From the NCBI GenBank assembly GCA_965229305.1, contig CBDDIZ010000042.1:248001-312000 (forward strand): a DNA stretch of 64,000 nt. Reading direction: 5' to 3'. How positions within the stretch are numbered: position 1 is the stretch's first letter; each line of letters opens with the position of its first letter. The notes beneath the pieces are model-generated. The model was not told the origin of the DNA. It worked only from the letters and a program-made list of their open reading frames with translations, and ran no database searches. Of the stretch, positions 26,401-35,274 are shown one piece after another. The DNA is from JALHNI01 sp965229305 (GTDB lineage Bacteria > Acidobacteriota > Terriglobia > Bryobacterales > Bryobacteraceae). A program made the position numbers and the translations under genes.

Positions 26401-27372
26401 ATGGGGCAAGTATGCTCCGAAAATCGCGGACTGGCAAGAGCCGGCGACGTCCTGCGCGAAACGCATGGAGAGTTCCTCGTCTCGAAGCAGAAGCTCAAGA
26501 AGGCCGAGGGCATCTGCCTTGTTCGGGAGAAGCGCGAAGCCGCGGCGCAGACGCTGGGATTTACTGCGCGGCCGTTCGTACTCTGCGGGCTTCCGATCCG
26601 GCGACCGCCGGAAGGTCAACTGCTCTTTGAGCGCCGGAACGGGCACTTCACTCTTCAGATTACGGGTCATCCGGAATTTGGATTGCCGTTTGGTCAGGAT
26701 CGACTCATTCCGATTTTCTTGGCAACCATGGCAATCCGGCAGAAGAGCCGAATCGTACGGTTTGAGTCAGCCGCGGAACTCCTGGACACTTTTGGTCTCG
26801 CGAAGGGCGGCAAGGAATACCGGCGTCTGGTCTCTGCGTTCGAGCGTATTTTTGGGGCGACGATTTTCTTCGGGACTGAATCGAATCGATCAGCCGCAAA
26901 GGTGATCCACCGTTTTCGGTTCAACTTTCTCTCCGAGGCGCAGATTTGGTACAACCGCGACCCAGAACAGGCACCCTTGGCAGGGGAGTTCGCCAACGTG
27001 GTGGTGCTCAGCGATGAATTCTATCGAGAGATATCAGAGCATTCAATTCCGGCCGATCTTGAGGCAGTCAAAGTCTTGGCATGCGCACCCGCAGCGCTTG
27101 ACTTATTCGTTTGGCTGACCTATCGCTGCTTCTCGTCGAAGGGTCCCGAGCGGATTCCGCTTTTCGGTAGTTTTGGATTGGCCCAGCAACTCGGCTGTGT
27201 GGAGTACTCGCGACCACGCCGATTCCGGGCGATGCTGGATCAATGGCTGGATTCGATTCGAAGGCTCTGGCCTGATTGCCCGGCGGTTGTTTCGAGCGAT
27301 GGCCGAGCACTGCTGGTTAACCACGCCAAGTCCATCCTCCCGCAGCGAGAATCTGGCGTACGGTTTGATTAG
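26401..27372 (+). CDS. repA: Plasmid replication initiator, RepA_C type
   Basis: A 323-aa protein with an AGAGGTG ribosome site before the ATG. The core LPFGQDRLIPIFLATMAIRQ, then ELLDTFGLAKGGKEYRRLV and FERIFGATIFFG, is the signature of the plasmid-encoded RepA family that replicates iteron plasmids. The C-terminal part has a second winged-helix-like region (LFVWLTYRCF; IPLFGSFGLAQQLG). Its presence immediately inside the tRNA scar marks the region as an integrated plasmid-like element rather than a phage. A candidate iteron origin is at 42995-43138, which would sit upstream of repA if the element were circular. Full length with no frameshift, so possibly functional. Confidence 0.85.
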   Translation: MGQVCSENRGLARAGDVLRETHGEFLVSKQKLKKAEGICLVREKREAAAQTLGFTARPFVLCGLPIRRPPEGQLLFERRNGHFTLQITGHPEFGLPFGQDRLIPIFLATMAIRQKSRIVRFESAAELLDTFGLAKGGKEYRRLVSAFERIFGATIFFGTESNRSAAKVIHRFRFNFLSEAQIWYNRDPEQAPLAGEFANVVVLSDEFYREISEHSIPADLEAVKVLACAPAALDLFVWLTYRCFSSKGPERIPLFGSFGLAQQLGCVEYSRPRRFRAMLDQWLDSIRRLWPDCPAVVSSDGRALLVNHAKSILPQRESGVRFD

Positions 27373-27824
27373 GATTTTTGTAATGACCTACCGATGATGG
27401 GCAGCAGCACCCCTACACTGAGGCCAGCATCCGGAACCCGCGCGTCCAGCTTGAATGTGCGCTTAAGTTGAAATAAAGAACAACGGCATTCATAGCGCTG
27501 AATCAAGATCTAATGGATTCATCAACTTCCGAAGCTCCGAATGCGTGCCCTCTGTAATGGAGTGGAGGCTTATACGCCCGCCCGAAGGCCCTGCGATAGG
27601 TGCGATGCGGCACGGGAATGATGGCAGTACGAGACTGCCCTCTGGGCATGCAGCGCAAGACCGCTGGCGATTCTACCAACTGCTTTCTGTTCTTGAGTAT
27701 CCTCGGTATACCAAAGCTGCTTAGAACAGGAAAAAGAGGAACTCTGATATACCTTTATTCTGGCATTGTCCGCTCAGCGGGTATACTACGAGTGCTATAA
27801 TTCACGAACAACGAGAGTTTAGGC
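27373..27824. promoter_or_regulatory. Non-coding region with AbiE-type operator candidates
   Basis: About 450 bp without a convincing gene. Three copies of a GGTATACC-type element occur upstream of abiEi: a full palindrome GGTATACC at 27705-27712, a TATACC half at 27748-27753 and an inverted GGTATA half at 27780-27785. A TATAAT hexamer at 27796-27801 could be the -10 box, 24 bp before the AbiEi start. AbiEi antitoxins are known to autorepress through inverted repeats, so these are operator candidates. No good -35 hexamer is visible. Confidence 0.4.
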
Positions 27825-28652
27825 ATGTTGCATGCACCAGACGACAAAGCGCCCCGTTTTTCCTCCCAGGCCCGCGCCCGGCTCTCCGCTGTTCTACAAA
27901 CAGCTAAGGATCTGGTGACGATTGAAGACGCGATGAAGGCGCTTCAAACGGATCGTTCAACATCCGCAAAGCTGTTGTCGCGATGGCAGCAACAAGGCTG
28001 GCTCAAGCGTGTTGGGCGGGGTATCTACGCGCCGATCCCGCTTGACGCACTAGCAACAGAACAAGTTCTGAAAGATCCCTGGGTGCTGGTTCCAGCGCTG
28101 TACGCACCGGCCTATATCGGTGGTTGGACCGCAGCTGAGCATTGGGACCTAACCGAGCAGCTCTTCCGCAGCATCTTCGTGTTTACGGCCCGATCCTTCC
28201 GCAAGAAGGAGCAGACCGTGCAGGGTGCCTCATTCCAACTCACGCATATCTCGGAAGATGCGCTCTTTGGAACCAAGACGCTCTGGCGAGGTCAGGCGCG
28301 AGTCGCAATCTCGGACAAACACCGCACGATCATCGACATGCTCGCAGATCCCACTGCGGGCGGCGGCATCCGGCATGTCAATCAGTGCCTGCGGGCGTAC
28401 CTGCGTGACCCCGAAGCAAATGCCGAAACACTCATTGGATACGGCGACAAGCTCGGAAACGGTGCCGTGTTCAAGAGACTGGGATTCCTGCTCTCGCATG
28501 AACCCGCCAATGAGCAACTCGTGCAGGCTTGCCACGAGCGGCTGACGCAAGGTAATGCAAAACTCGATCCGGCGATGCCATGCAAACGGCTTGTGAAGGC
28601 GTGGCGCTTGTGGATTCCGAAAACCTGGGACCGGGAGTCTTCGCGTGATTGA
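27825..28652 (+). CDS. abiEi: AbiEi family type IV antitoxin
   Basis: A 275-aa antitoxin. The N-terminal winged helix (about 15-75) reads TIEDAMKALQTDRSTSAKLL followed by GWLKRVGRGIYAPIP, the signature of AbiEi. The C-terminal AbiEi_4-like domain follows (YIGGWTAAEHWDLTEQ; RVAISDKHRTIIDMLADP). AbiEi represses its own operon by binding inverted repeats and counteracts the nucleotidyltransferase toxin without stable complex formation. Its 3' end overlaps the toxin gene by 8 bp, and it is the first gene of a seven-gene co-directional run that continues into the Druantia-like genes. Confidence 0.9.
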   Translation: MLHAPDDKAPRFSSQARARLSAVLQTAKDLVTIEDAMKALQTDRSTSAKLLSRWQQQGWLKRVGRGIYAPIPLDALATEQVLKDPWVLVPALYAPAYIGGWTAAEHWDLTEQLFRSIFVFTARSFRKKEQTVQGASFQLTHISEDALFGTKTLWRGQARVAISDKHRTIIDMLADPTAGGGIRHVNQCLRAYLRDPEANAETLIGYGDKLGNGAVFKRLGFLLSHEPANEQLVQACHERLTQGNAKLDPAMPCKRLVKAWRLWIPKTWDRESSRD

Positions 28653-30063
28653 TCGCCGCGAGCTACTTGCAAGCGCAGGAAATCTTGGCCTGCTGCCGAA
28701 CGTGATCGAAAAGGACTATGTTCTTGGTTGGCTGCTTGCCGGAATCTTTCAGCATCCGACGCTGAGAGATAGCTGGGTTTTCAAAGGTGGCACTTGCCTA
28801 AAAAAGTGCTACTTCGAAACCTATCGCTTCTCGGAAGACCTCGACTTCACGCTGCCCGATAAAGCGCATCTGAGTCTGGATTTCCTGGTGCCGACCTTTC
28901 GGGAAATCGCTGCATGGGTGTATGAACAAACCGGCATTGAACTTCCGCCCGATAAGGTTCACTTCGAGGTTTTCCAGAATCGCCGAGGCCATCCCGCCGG
29001 TCAAGGCCGGATTTCGTATCGTGGGCCGATAGCGCCCGCATCCGGCGATCTTCCGCGCATCAAGCTGGATTTGACGTTCGACGAGGTGCTCGTATTGCCG
29101 CCGGTAGACAGGCCGGTTTCGCATCCGTACTCCGACATGCCATCTGGCGGCATGCACGCACGCTGCTACAGCTACGAAGAAGTATTCGCCGAGAAAGTTC
29201 GGGCTCTGGCCGAGCGCGCCCGCCCTAGAGACCTCTACGACGTAATCAACCTCTTCAGGCACGATGAGTTTCATCCCGCTGCCACGGTAATCCGCGATGC
29301 CCTAATCCAGAAATGCGCCTACAAGTCGATCTCCTTTCCGACGCTTGAGGCGCTCGCGCCGCTTCGTGACGAACTTGAAGCGGACTGGCAGGTAATGCTC
29401 AGTCATCAATTGCCCGCCTTACCGCCGGTAGAGGCATTCTGGAGCGAACTCCCCGCGTTGTTTGCCTGGCTTGAACACCAGACGCAAACCGCCGTGATGG
29501 CTGCCTATCCGATGGGAGCCGGTGATGTTGTCATTCGGCCTCCGGCCGGTTCAATTGCGCTGCCCGGAATGGCAAGCTCTGCGCCGATTGAAGTCATTCG
29601 CTTCGCCGCATCCAATCGCTTATGCGTGGAACTCGACTACGTTGATGAAAAAGGAACTCGCAGCACTCGTCTTATCGAGCCGTACTCCATGCGGCGCACA
29701 CAAGCTGGGGACATTATTCTCCACGCCCTACGCGCCGACGGCGCTGGCCATCGAAGTTACCGGTTGGATCGCATCCGCGCGGCGCGGGCGACCAAACAAA
29801 CATTTGTGCCGAGCTATGCGATTGAACTGACTCCAATGGGTCCAATCTCCGCGCCGATGGTTATGACCGCTCCGCGCGTCACGAGTTTTAGGTCACCGGT
29901 GCCCTCGTCAACGAGTAGGAAGGGGCCGATCTATATCTATCAATGCAGCAGATGCAGCAAGCGATTCGAACACTCCAAGCGTGATGCAACGCTTCGCGCT
30001 CACAAAGACACCAACGGAGGGCCGTGTTCTGGCCGTCACGGCATATGGGTGGAAACGAAATGA
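28645..30063 (+). CDS. abiEii: AbiEii nucleotidyltransferase toxin fused to WYL-like and zinc-finger modules
   Basis: A 472-aa toxin starting at GTG. The DUF1814/AbiEii core covers about residues 1-290: GGT at 48-50 and the catalytic SEDLD motif (S63, D65, D67), then YEEVFAEKVRALAERARPRD. Residues about 315-395 are WYL-like: the segment starts EVIRFAASNRLCVELDY and continues LIEPYSMRRTQAGDI and RSYRLDRIRAARAT. Residues about 431-472 form a C2HC-like finger (CSRCSKRFEHSKR...HKDTNGGPC). The family usually has the first part only. WYL domains sense nucleic-acid-like ligands in other systems, so the extra modules may gate or target the toxin. A gap of 28 bp separates it from druA. Confidence 0.85.
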   Translation: MIDRRELLASAGNLGLLPNVIEKDYVLGWLLAGIFQHPTLRDSWVFKGGTCLKKCYFETYRFSEDLDFTLPDKAHLSLDFLVPTFREIAAWVYEQTGIELPPDKVHFEVFQNRRGHPAGQGRISYRGPIAPASGDLPRIKLDLTFDEVLVLPPVDRPVSHPYSDMPSGGMHARCYSYEEVFAEKVRALAERARPRDLYDVINLFRHDEFHPAATVIRDALIQKCAYKSISFPTLEALAPLRDELEADWQVMLSHQLPALPPVEAFWSELPALFAWLEHQTQTAVMAAYPMGAGDVVIRPPAGSIALPGMASSAPIEVIRFAASNRLCVELDYVDEKGTRSTRLIEPYSMRRTQAGDIILHALRADGAGHRSYRLDRIRAARATKQTFVPSYAIELTPMGPISAPMVMTAPRVTSFRSPVPSSTSRKGPIYIYQCSRCSKRFEHSKRDATLRAHKDTNGGPCSGRHGIWVETK

Positions 30064-30091
30064 AAAGTAGCTACACCGTCTGAGGGACACC

Positions 30092-31297
30092 ATGGGAAAG
30101 AACCGAGCAACACTCATCACTGTTTCCACGCGCGAGGCAAGCCTCAAAAAACGGTTCCGCCGTCATCTCAAGTCGCTTGGGTTTGAGAAAGACGAGAAGG
30201 GCGCTCTGGTCCCACCGGGGACCGGAAAAGATGTTGTCCGTACAATCCACACGGCGCAGAGAAATGACCGGCTAGCGTTGAACAAGACCTTCTTGGCAGA
30301 GAAACTTCCAAAGTTGCTAAAGCATTTCGCTTCGGGGCAGGATGTGGACCCGGCCAAGATTTCGCCGGTGCTACAGCCCATATCCAGCAGTTCATGGGAA
30401 GGGGACCTGTTCCGCCTCGCATCCTTGACGTGGTCCGTGCCCGTCTCCAATGGATTCGGTCGGCGATTACGATTCCTCGTTTGGGACGAGAACAATGGAA
30501 AGCTAATCGGCATTATCGCCATCGGCGATCCCGTGTTTAATCTTTCCGTGAGAGACAACCTCATCGAATGGGATGTGAAAGCACGCGGAGAGAGGCTGGT
30601 CAACATCATGGATGCCTATGTCCTCGGCGCTCTTCCGCCTTACAACTCGCTACTCGGAGGGAAACTCGTCGCATGTCTGGTTCGAAGCCGGGATGTCTAC
30701 GATCACTTCACGAAGGCCTATGGGAAGACCACCGGAATCATATCTGGGCAGGAGAAGAAAGCGCGGCTACTCGTTGTCACGACATCGTCGTCCATGGGGC
30801 GGTCGTCGGTCTATAACCGCCTGAAGCTAGGCGGAACGGAGTATTTCACGCCCATCGGCTACACCGGGGGCTGGGGTCACTTCCACATCCCCGACGACCT
30901 TTTCATCGAACTGCGCGACTACCTACGCGAAAGCGGTCACGCCTACGCGGATCAACACCAGTTCGGCGAAGGCCCAAACTGGCGCATGCGGACTACTCGC
31001 GCAGCCCTCGAAGCGCTCGGATTCAAAGACGATCTGCTAAGGCACGGCATTCAGCGCGAAGTCTTTCTGAGCAAACTTGCCGATAACGCCGTGACCATTC
31101 TGCAAACGGGAAAGGGCAGACCGGACTTGTCCTCGCTTCGCTCCGCCGACGAGGTGGCAAACCTTGCGATCGAGCGCTGGATGCTCCCTCGCTCGGAGAG
31201 AATGCCCGAATACAAGACTTGGGACCGTGACAACATCAAATCGCTTGTCCGTGAACTCGGCAACAATACCCCACTTGTGATCCGCAAACTCGGTTGA
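30092..31297 (+). CDS. druA: Druantia anti-phage protein DruA (DUF4338)
   Basis: A 401-aa protein. The DUF4338 core covers roughly residues 85-290 and shows GKLIGIIAIGDPVFNL, AYVLGALPPYNSLLGGKLVA, LVVTTSSSMGRSSVYNRLKL and YTGGWGHFHIPDDLF. This is the diagnostic domain of DruA in type I Druantia. The family's biochemical activity is unknown. The ribosome site GAGGGA precedes the ATG. It sits third in the abiE-druE run, 28 bp after abiEii and 19 bp before the 958-aa gene. Confidence 0.88.
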   Translation: MGKNRATLITVSTREASLKKRFRRHLKSLGFEKDEKGALVPPGTGKDVVRTIHTAQRNDRLALNKTFLAEKLPKLLKHFASGQDVDPAKISPVLQPISSSSWEGDLFRLASLTWSVPVSNGFGRRLRFLVWDENNGKLIGIIAIGDPVFNLSVRDNLIEWDVKARGERLVNIMDAYVLGALPPYNSLLGGKLVACLVRSRDVYDHFTKAYGKTTGIISGQEKKARLLVVTTSSSMGRSSVYNRLKLGGTEYFTPIGYTGGWGHFHIPDDLFIELRDYLRESGHAYADQHQFGEGPNWRMRTTRAALEALGFKDDLLRHGIQREVFLSKLADNAVTILQTGKGRPDLSSLRSADEVANLAIERWMLPRSERMPEYKTWDRDNIKSLVRELGNNTPLVIRKLG

Positions 31298-31316
31298 ACC
31301 GCATCTCTGGGCAATC

Positions 31317-34193
31317 ATGGCAATGACGCTCGATCAATGGCAGGAACGGTTGCAGAGCCATTTCATGCAACTCGCGTCGGTGCGCGCGTATTCCGATTTT
31401 CCGCTCTTTGCCCTTGAGCACGACCTGACGGACGATGAGCTTGAAGAGATCACGTACTTGCTGCATGCCCAGCTGGTGGACGGCTGGAAGCTGGGGCGAC
31501 ATTGGTTGGTTTGGGTCGTTTACGCCACCGAACTCGGCTACGACTACGACGGCGACGAGTATTGGTCGTCTTTTGAGCAGCGCACTCCCGGCTGGAGGCA
31601 GACAGTAACGTCCACGCGGCGCGACCAACTCCGAACCTGGTTCACCAAGTTCCAGACCACCTACAACGGAGTCAAGCCGTCCGGCCCGTGGGCCGAATGG
31701 TTCTCGATCATCGCCTGGCCGATCACCCACGCGATCCTCCCCAAATACCTTCAGTGGCAATTCGCACGGACGCTTTACGAACTGCGCTACCAGCTAGCCC
31801 ATCTTGAAACGATCCGCCCCGCTGCCGTCGGTGCGCTTCTTGCAGCCAATGCCTGGGACTCCTCAGCGAGATTTCGAGAGTTTCTGGAACAGCAGGAACT
31901 GACAGGCCGGATTGTCCTGGCACTCCTCAGCGACCGGATGCTGGAAGGCGATAGCCCCATCTATCCGCCAACGCTCGAAAGGCTCGTCGCCGATCTTGAA
32001 GAGGTTCAAAGCACCCGGCAATGGCTGGGCGAAACCCGGCGGCTGGTCGCCGATCGCTTAAAGGGCGCAGCGCGGGCACACGGCCAAACACTGTTTCACC
32101 GGGAGACCGACCGGGACGCTGGCAGTTCTGCCGCGCGAACGCCGCCGCGCATCCGCCCCACATTATTACTCCGGCGGTCATCGGCTTCCACATGGTCCGT
32201 GGTCATTGACATACCCAGTTTTACCGGGGCCGCGAGGTTGCAGCCTTCGCTCAGTTCTGCGCTACGCAGTTCGCGCTGCAAGATCGCCGGGACCGGCGAT
32301 GTATGGCTCCCCTCCGGCTGGCTCCTTTCGGGCTCAAGGCGCAGGGTGCTGAAGCGCTGGCCCGGCTCGGGCGCACCGCTCATTCTTTTCGAGCGATCTG
32401 ACGCGGATCTAAGTCAGTGGGTAGCGCACGAAACCCGGTTGTCTACCGGACCAACCTGGCTATGCCGCATTGGCCGCGACGGACTCGCCAAGGAGATTGC
32501 GGGCCGCATCGCCCGGCCCGGCAGGAAATACATCCTGCTCAGCGAGGCTGAGTTCACGTCAAGGCATCCGTTCCTTGCGACCTGCAAAGTGGATTGCGGA
32601 GGCATACATGCGGCCTTGCTGACTCTGCCGGAGACGATCTCATTTGAGACAGCACGAATACTTCAGCAGTGGGGGGTGCAAGTCAGTCGAACCGTCCGAG
32701 TCTGGCCCGCCGGACTTCCTGCGCGCGGCTTCGATGGCGAAGGCCGGAGTGAATGGCTCACGTCTGAAGCGCCATGTTTCGGTATCGTTCACGATCACCC
32801 CGTTGAGTCCTACAGTCTTCGTCTGGACAGCGGGGATGAACTTACACTGAGACCTTCCGCCGTGGGAACCCCGGTGTTTGTGAAGATCGCCCCTCTACTG
32901 GCAGGCAGGCACACACTTTCGGTGAAGGCGCGGCAGACACAGGCTGCTGGCCTTGCTCCATCGCCTCCGGCAGAGGGTGTGGTCATTCTTGATGTTCGGG
33001 AGCCCGATCCTTGGAATCCCGGAACCACGTCGCATTCTGGACTTGCCGTCGTGCTGGATTCGGATACGACGAACCTCGACGGTTTCTGGGAGGGCAATGT
33101 CGGCGTAAATGTTCTCGGCCCGGCAGGGCACCACGTCACCTGTACCATCAGCCTCCACGCCGCCAATGGAAAGGAACTACTCTCGGAGCAGGTTGGCTCC
33201 TTCGAGCTTCCGGTCACGCCCGCAGACTGGACCAAGAAATTCTCACCTTTTGTGGCGGATGATCGCCGGACCTGGACGTACCTCGAAGCCACATCCGGTC
33301 GATTCGTTGTCCGAGGTGACGAACTCGGAGAGTATACGCTTCGCCTGGAGCGCGACGTAAAACCGCTCCGCTGGGTGTGCCGGAACACCCAGCGCGTAAC
33401 CACGGTGCGTCTCATTGACGATACCGGCGGCGACCAGATTCCCGAATGTAGATTCTTCAGCTTTGCAAACCCCACGGCTCCCACCATTCTCGATACGGGT
33501 AGCATGCTTGCGGGGTTTGAAGTCCCCACGCCCGGCGGTCTCTTCGAGGCCACGCTTGGCCGGTTCGGTGATGCGGTTACGGTCAGTCTTCCGAGTAGCG
33601 GTCGGGGGTTCGGGGACCTGATGATCGAGCCGGACCTTGGCGCGCTGGCCGGAGAGTCTGTTCCCCTCACAAACATTCTGGAAGCAATCAAACGCTTGAG
33701 CGACGCTCGAGTCCTTGGACCCTTGGTCCAGATCCGCCGGAACCGCATCGCACAGCGACTGGTCGCCCGGCTGTACGCGCGCCTCTGCGGTGAGCAATGG
33801 GCGCAAGCGGAGAGTGATTATCTGGCGGGCAACCACTCGAACTATTCCAGGCAAACGCTTGAGCGAGCCGTCGGAGGACCCCACTCGTTCGCCGTCGTCC
33901 TTGGGCGCGAGTACGAACGAATGAACGAGGGAACCGTCCCCGGCAAGCTGTGGTTCGCAAGCGTTGCGTCTCGCTATCAGATCTGTTCGGAGCCAGGAAT
34001 CTGCGAATTTGCTCTGCAATTCGCCAGTCACCCACATGAACTGCCGCCGGTCCCGGAAGCGGTGCTGGCCGGATGGCTTCAAGACCTCAAAGCGAAAAGT
34101 GTCCTCCTGCGCGGCGCGAGGCTGGTAGCGCTACTTGCTGCCAGCAAGGATTCAGGGCCGCTCGGCAATATATTCCCGAGGTGGAAATGGTGA
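31317..34193 (+). CDS. 958-aa protein of a Druantia-like operon, family not recognised
   Basis: A 958-aa soluble-looking protein with no catalytic motif that I can name. The N-terminal ~260 residues are helical, with an ILPKYLQWQFARTLYELRY segment (about 140-160). The middle and C-terminal parts are rich in beta strands and end in a helical tail (SDYLAGNHSNYSRQTLERAV; VLAGWLQDLKAKSVLLRG). It occupies the position of DruB/DruC in type I systems but is longer. It could be DruH-like (type III) or a new component. Its stop overlaps the next gene by 7 bp, so the two are probably coupled. No signal peptide. Confidence 0.75.
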   Translation: MAMTLDQWQERLQSHFMQLASVRAYSDFPLFALEHDLTDDELEEITYLLHAQLVDGWKLGRHWLVWVVYATELGYDYDGDEYWSSFEQRTPGWRQTVTSTRRDQLRTWFTKFQTTYNGVKPSGPWAEWFSIIAWPITHAILPKYLQWQFARTLYELRYQLAHLETIRPAAVGALLAANAWDSSARFREFLEQQELTGRIVLALLSDRMLEGDSPIYPPTLERLVADLEEVQSTRQWLGETRRLVADRLKGAARAHGQTLFHRETDRDAGSSAARTPPRIRPTLLLRRSSASTWSVVIDIPSFTGAARLQPSLSSALRSSRCKIAGTGDVWLPSGWLLSGSRRRVLKRWPGSGAPLILFERSDADLSQWVAHETRLSTGPTWLCRIGRDGLAKEIAGRIARPGRKYILLSEAEFTSRHPFLATCKVDCGGIHAALLTLPETISFETARILQQWGVQVSRTVRVWPAGLPARGFDGEGRSEWLTSEAPCFGIVHDHPVESYSLRLDSGDELTLRPSAVGTPVFVKIAPLLAGRHTLSVKARQTQAAGLAPSPPAEGVVILDVREPDPWNPGTTSHSGLAVVLDSDTTNLDGFWEGNVGVNVLGPAGHHVTCTISLHAANGKELLSEQVGSFELPVTPADWTKKFSPFVADDRRTWTYLEATSGRFVVRGDELGEYTLRLERDVKPLRWVCRNTQRVTTVRLIDDTGGDQIPECRFFSFANPTAPTILDTGSMLAGFEVPTPGGLFEATLGRFGDAVTVSLPSSGRGFGDLMIEPDLGALAGESVPLTNILEAIKRLSDARVLGPLVQIRRNRIAQRLVARLYARLCGEQWAQAESDYLAGNHSNYSRQTLERAVGGPHSFAVVLGREYERMNEGTVPGKLWFASVASRYQICSEPGICEFALQFASHPHELPPVPEAVLAGWLQDLKAKSVLLRGARLVALLAASKDSGPLGNIFPRWKW

Positions 34194-35260
34194 TCGAAGA
34201 ACTTTCACGCGAATCGGTTCTCAGAACCAACCGGGAGCGCATGGGCCTGCCCAGTTCGGGAGAACTCATGGACGATGCACTGCTCGCGGCGCTCCTCCGG
34301 CGCGCCGCAGGAATCTTGTGCCCTTGCTCCACGCTAACCCTGATTGCCTCCGTCATGGAAGGACTCCAATTTCTTGTCGATGGCCCTGACTCGGTTGAGA
34401 AACGGCTGGCTGATGTTGCGGGCAAGCTCATCATCGCCGGTGACTTGCTCGAACTGAATCAAGTTACGACGGATGACCCAACCGTCAGGAGCACCTCCGT
34501 GTTCGCCGCGCCGCCCAGTTTTGTGAAAAGGCCCGGCGGCAGCGTGTTCATACTTGGTATCGCGCCAGATGAAGTCACGCCATTGCCTTCGGTGCTTGCG
34601 GCGCGCGTCACGCATGAAGGTGTCGTTCGCCTCCTTAAACCAGAACCGTCTGAAGACCTGGCAGGAGTTCTGCGCGATCTTGGTTGGCTGGAGCTTTCCC
34701 AGTCAGCATGGCTCAAAACTCCAAGGGCAGAAACGGCCATACATATGCGCGAGACGATGATCGCAAAGCTGCTGGAGCAACCAGCGAGCGGCGCGATAGC
34801 CGATGCCCTGATTCTTGATCCGGCGCGCGATCCTCATTACTACGCAAGCCGCTGGGTTAGTCCAACCTTTGAGAACGGGCAGTTCGTCGCCCGCAGACCC
34901 CAAGCGCATGGGTCGCCGCTTTGGGGCTTCGCCGCCGTGACCAATGGTGCAGTGACGAAGTTTCTCGATCTGCCCTTGAAAGGAACACGCTGGCGCGGAT
35001 GTGATGTCGCATGGCATTTGCAAATGGCTATCGACGACGGCTTAGGGCGGAAACAGGCCTACCGTCGCCGGAACGCAACCGGCGGTGCTTATCTAGATTT
35101 CTTTTCACCCCTCCCGCTATGGGCAGAACGCCGACTGGCCGTACTCGGCCACCCGGCTCAACGCGAGAAATGTCTGTTCACCTATTGGATACCGGAGCGA
35201 GAAGTGATATCGGAAGAAGAGTTCCTGCGCGAGCGCCTTTGGCTCGTGCGTGAAGATTAA
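34187..35260 (+). CDS. 357-aa Druantia-like operon protein, family not recognised
   Basis: A 357-aa protein. The ATG at 34187 overlaps the upstream stop (34187-34193); the in-frame start further upstream would overlap by 120 bp and is less likely. The N-terminal half is helical (LMDDALLAALLRRAAGIL), with WLELSQSAWLKTPR and HYYASRWVSPTFENGQF further in, and the C-terminal half is mixed. The C-terminus has YLDFFSPLPLWAERRLAVLG. In length and operon position (just before druE) it resembles DruD of type I systems. Function unknown. Confidence 0.7.
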   Translation: MVIEELSRESVLRTNRERMGLPSSGELMDDALLAALLRRAAGILCPCSTLTLIASVMEGLQFLVDGPDSVEKRLADVAGKLIIAGDLLELNQVTTDDPTVRSTSVFAAPPSFVKRPGGSVFILGIAPDEVTPLPSVLAARVTHEGVVRLLKPEPSEDLAGVLRDLGWLELSQSAWLKTPRAETAIHMRETMIAKLLEQPASGAIADALILDPARDPHYYASRWVSPTFENGQFVARRPQAHGSPLWGFAAVTNGAVTKFLDLPLKGTRWRGCDVAWHLQMAIDDGLGRKQAYRRRNATGGAYLDFFSPLPLWAERRLAVLGHPAQREKCLFTYWIPEREVISEEEFLRERLWLVRED

Positions 35261-35274
35261 AGGGCGAGGCACGC

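Noticed and set aside
27600..27800. 66-codon frame between repA and abiEi
   Set aside because: No ribosome site, no recognisable domain and it covers the abiE operator/promoter region.
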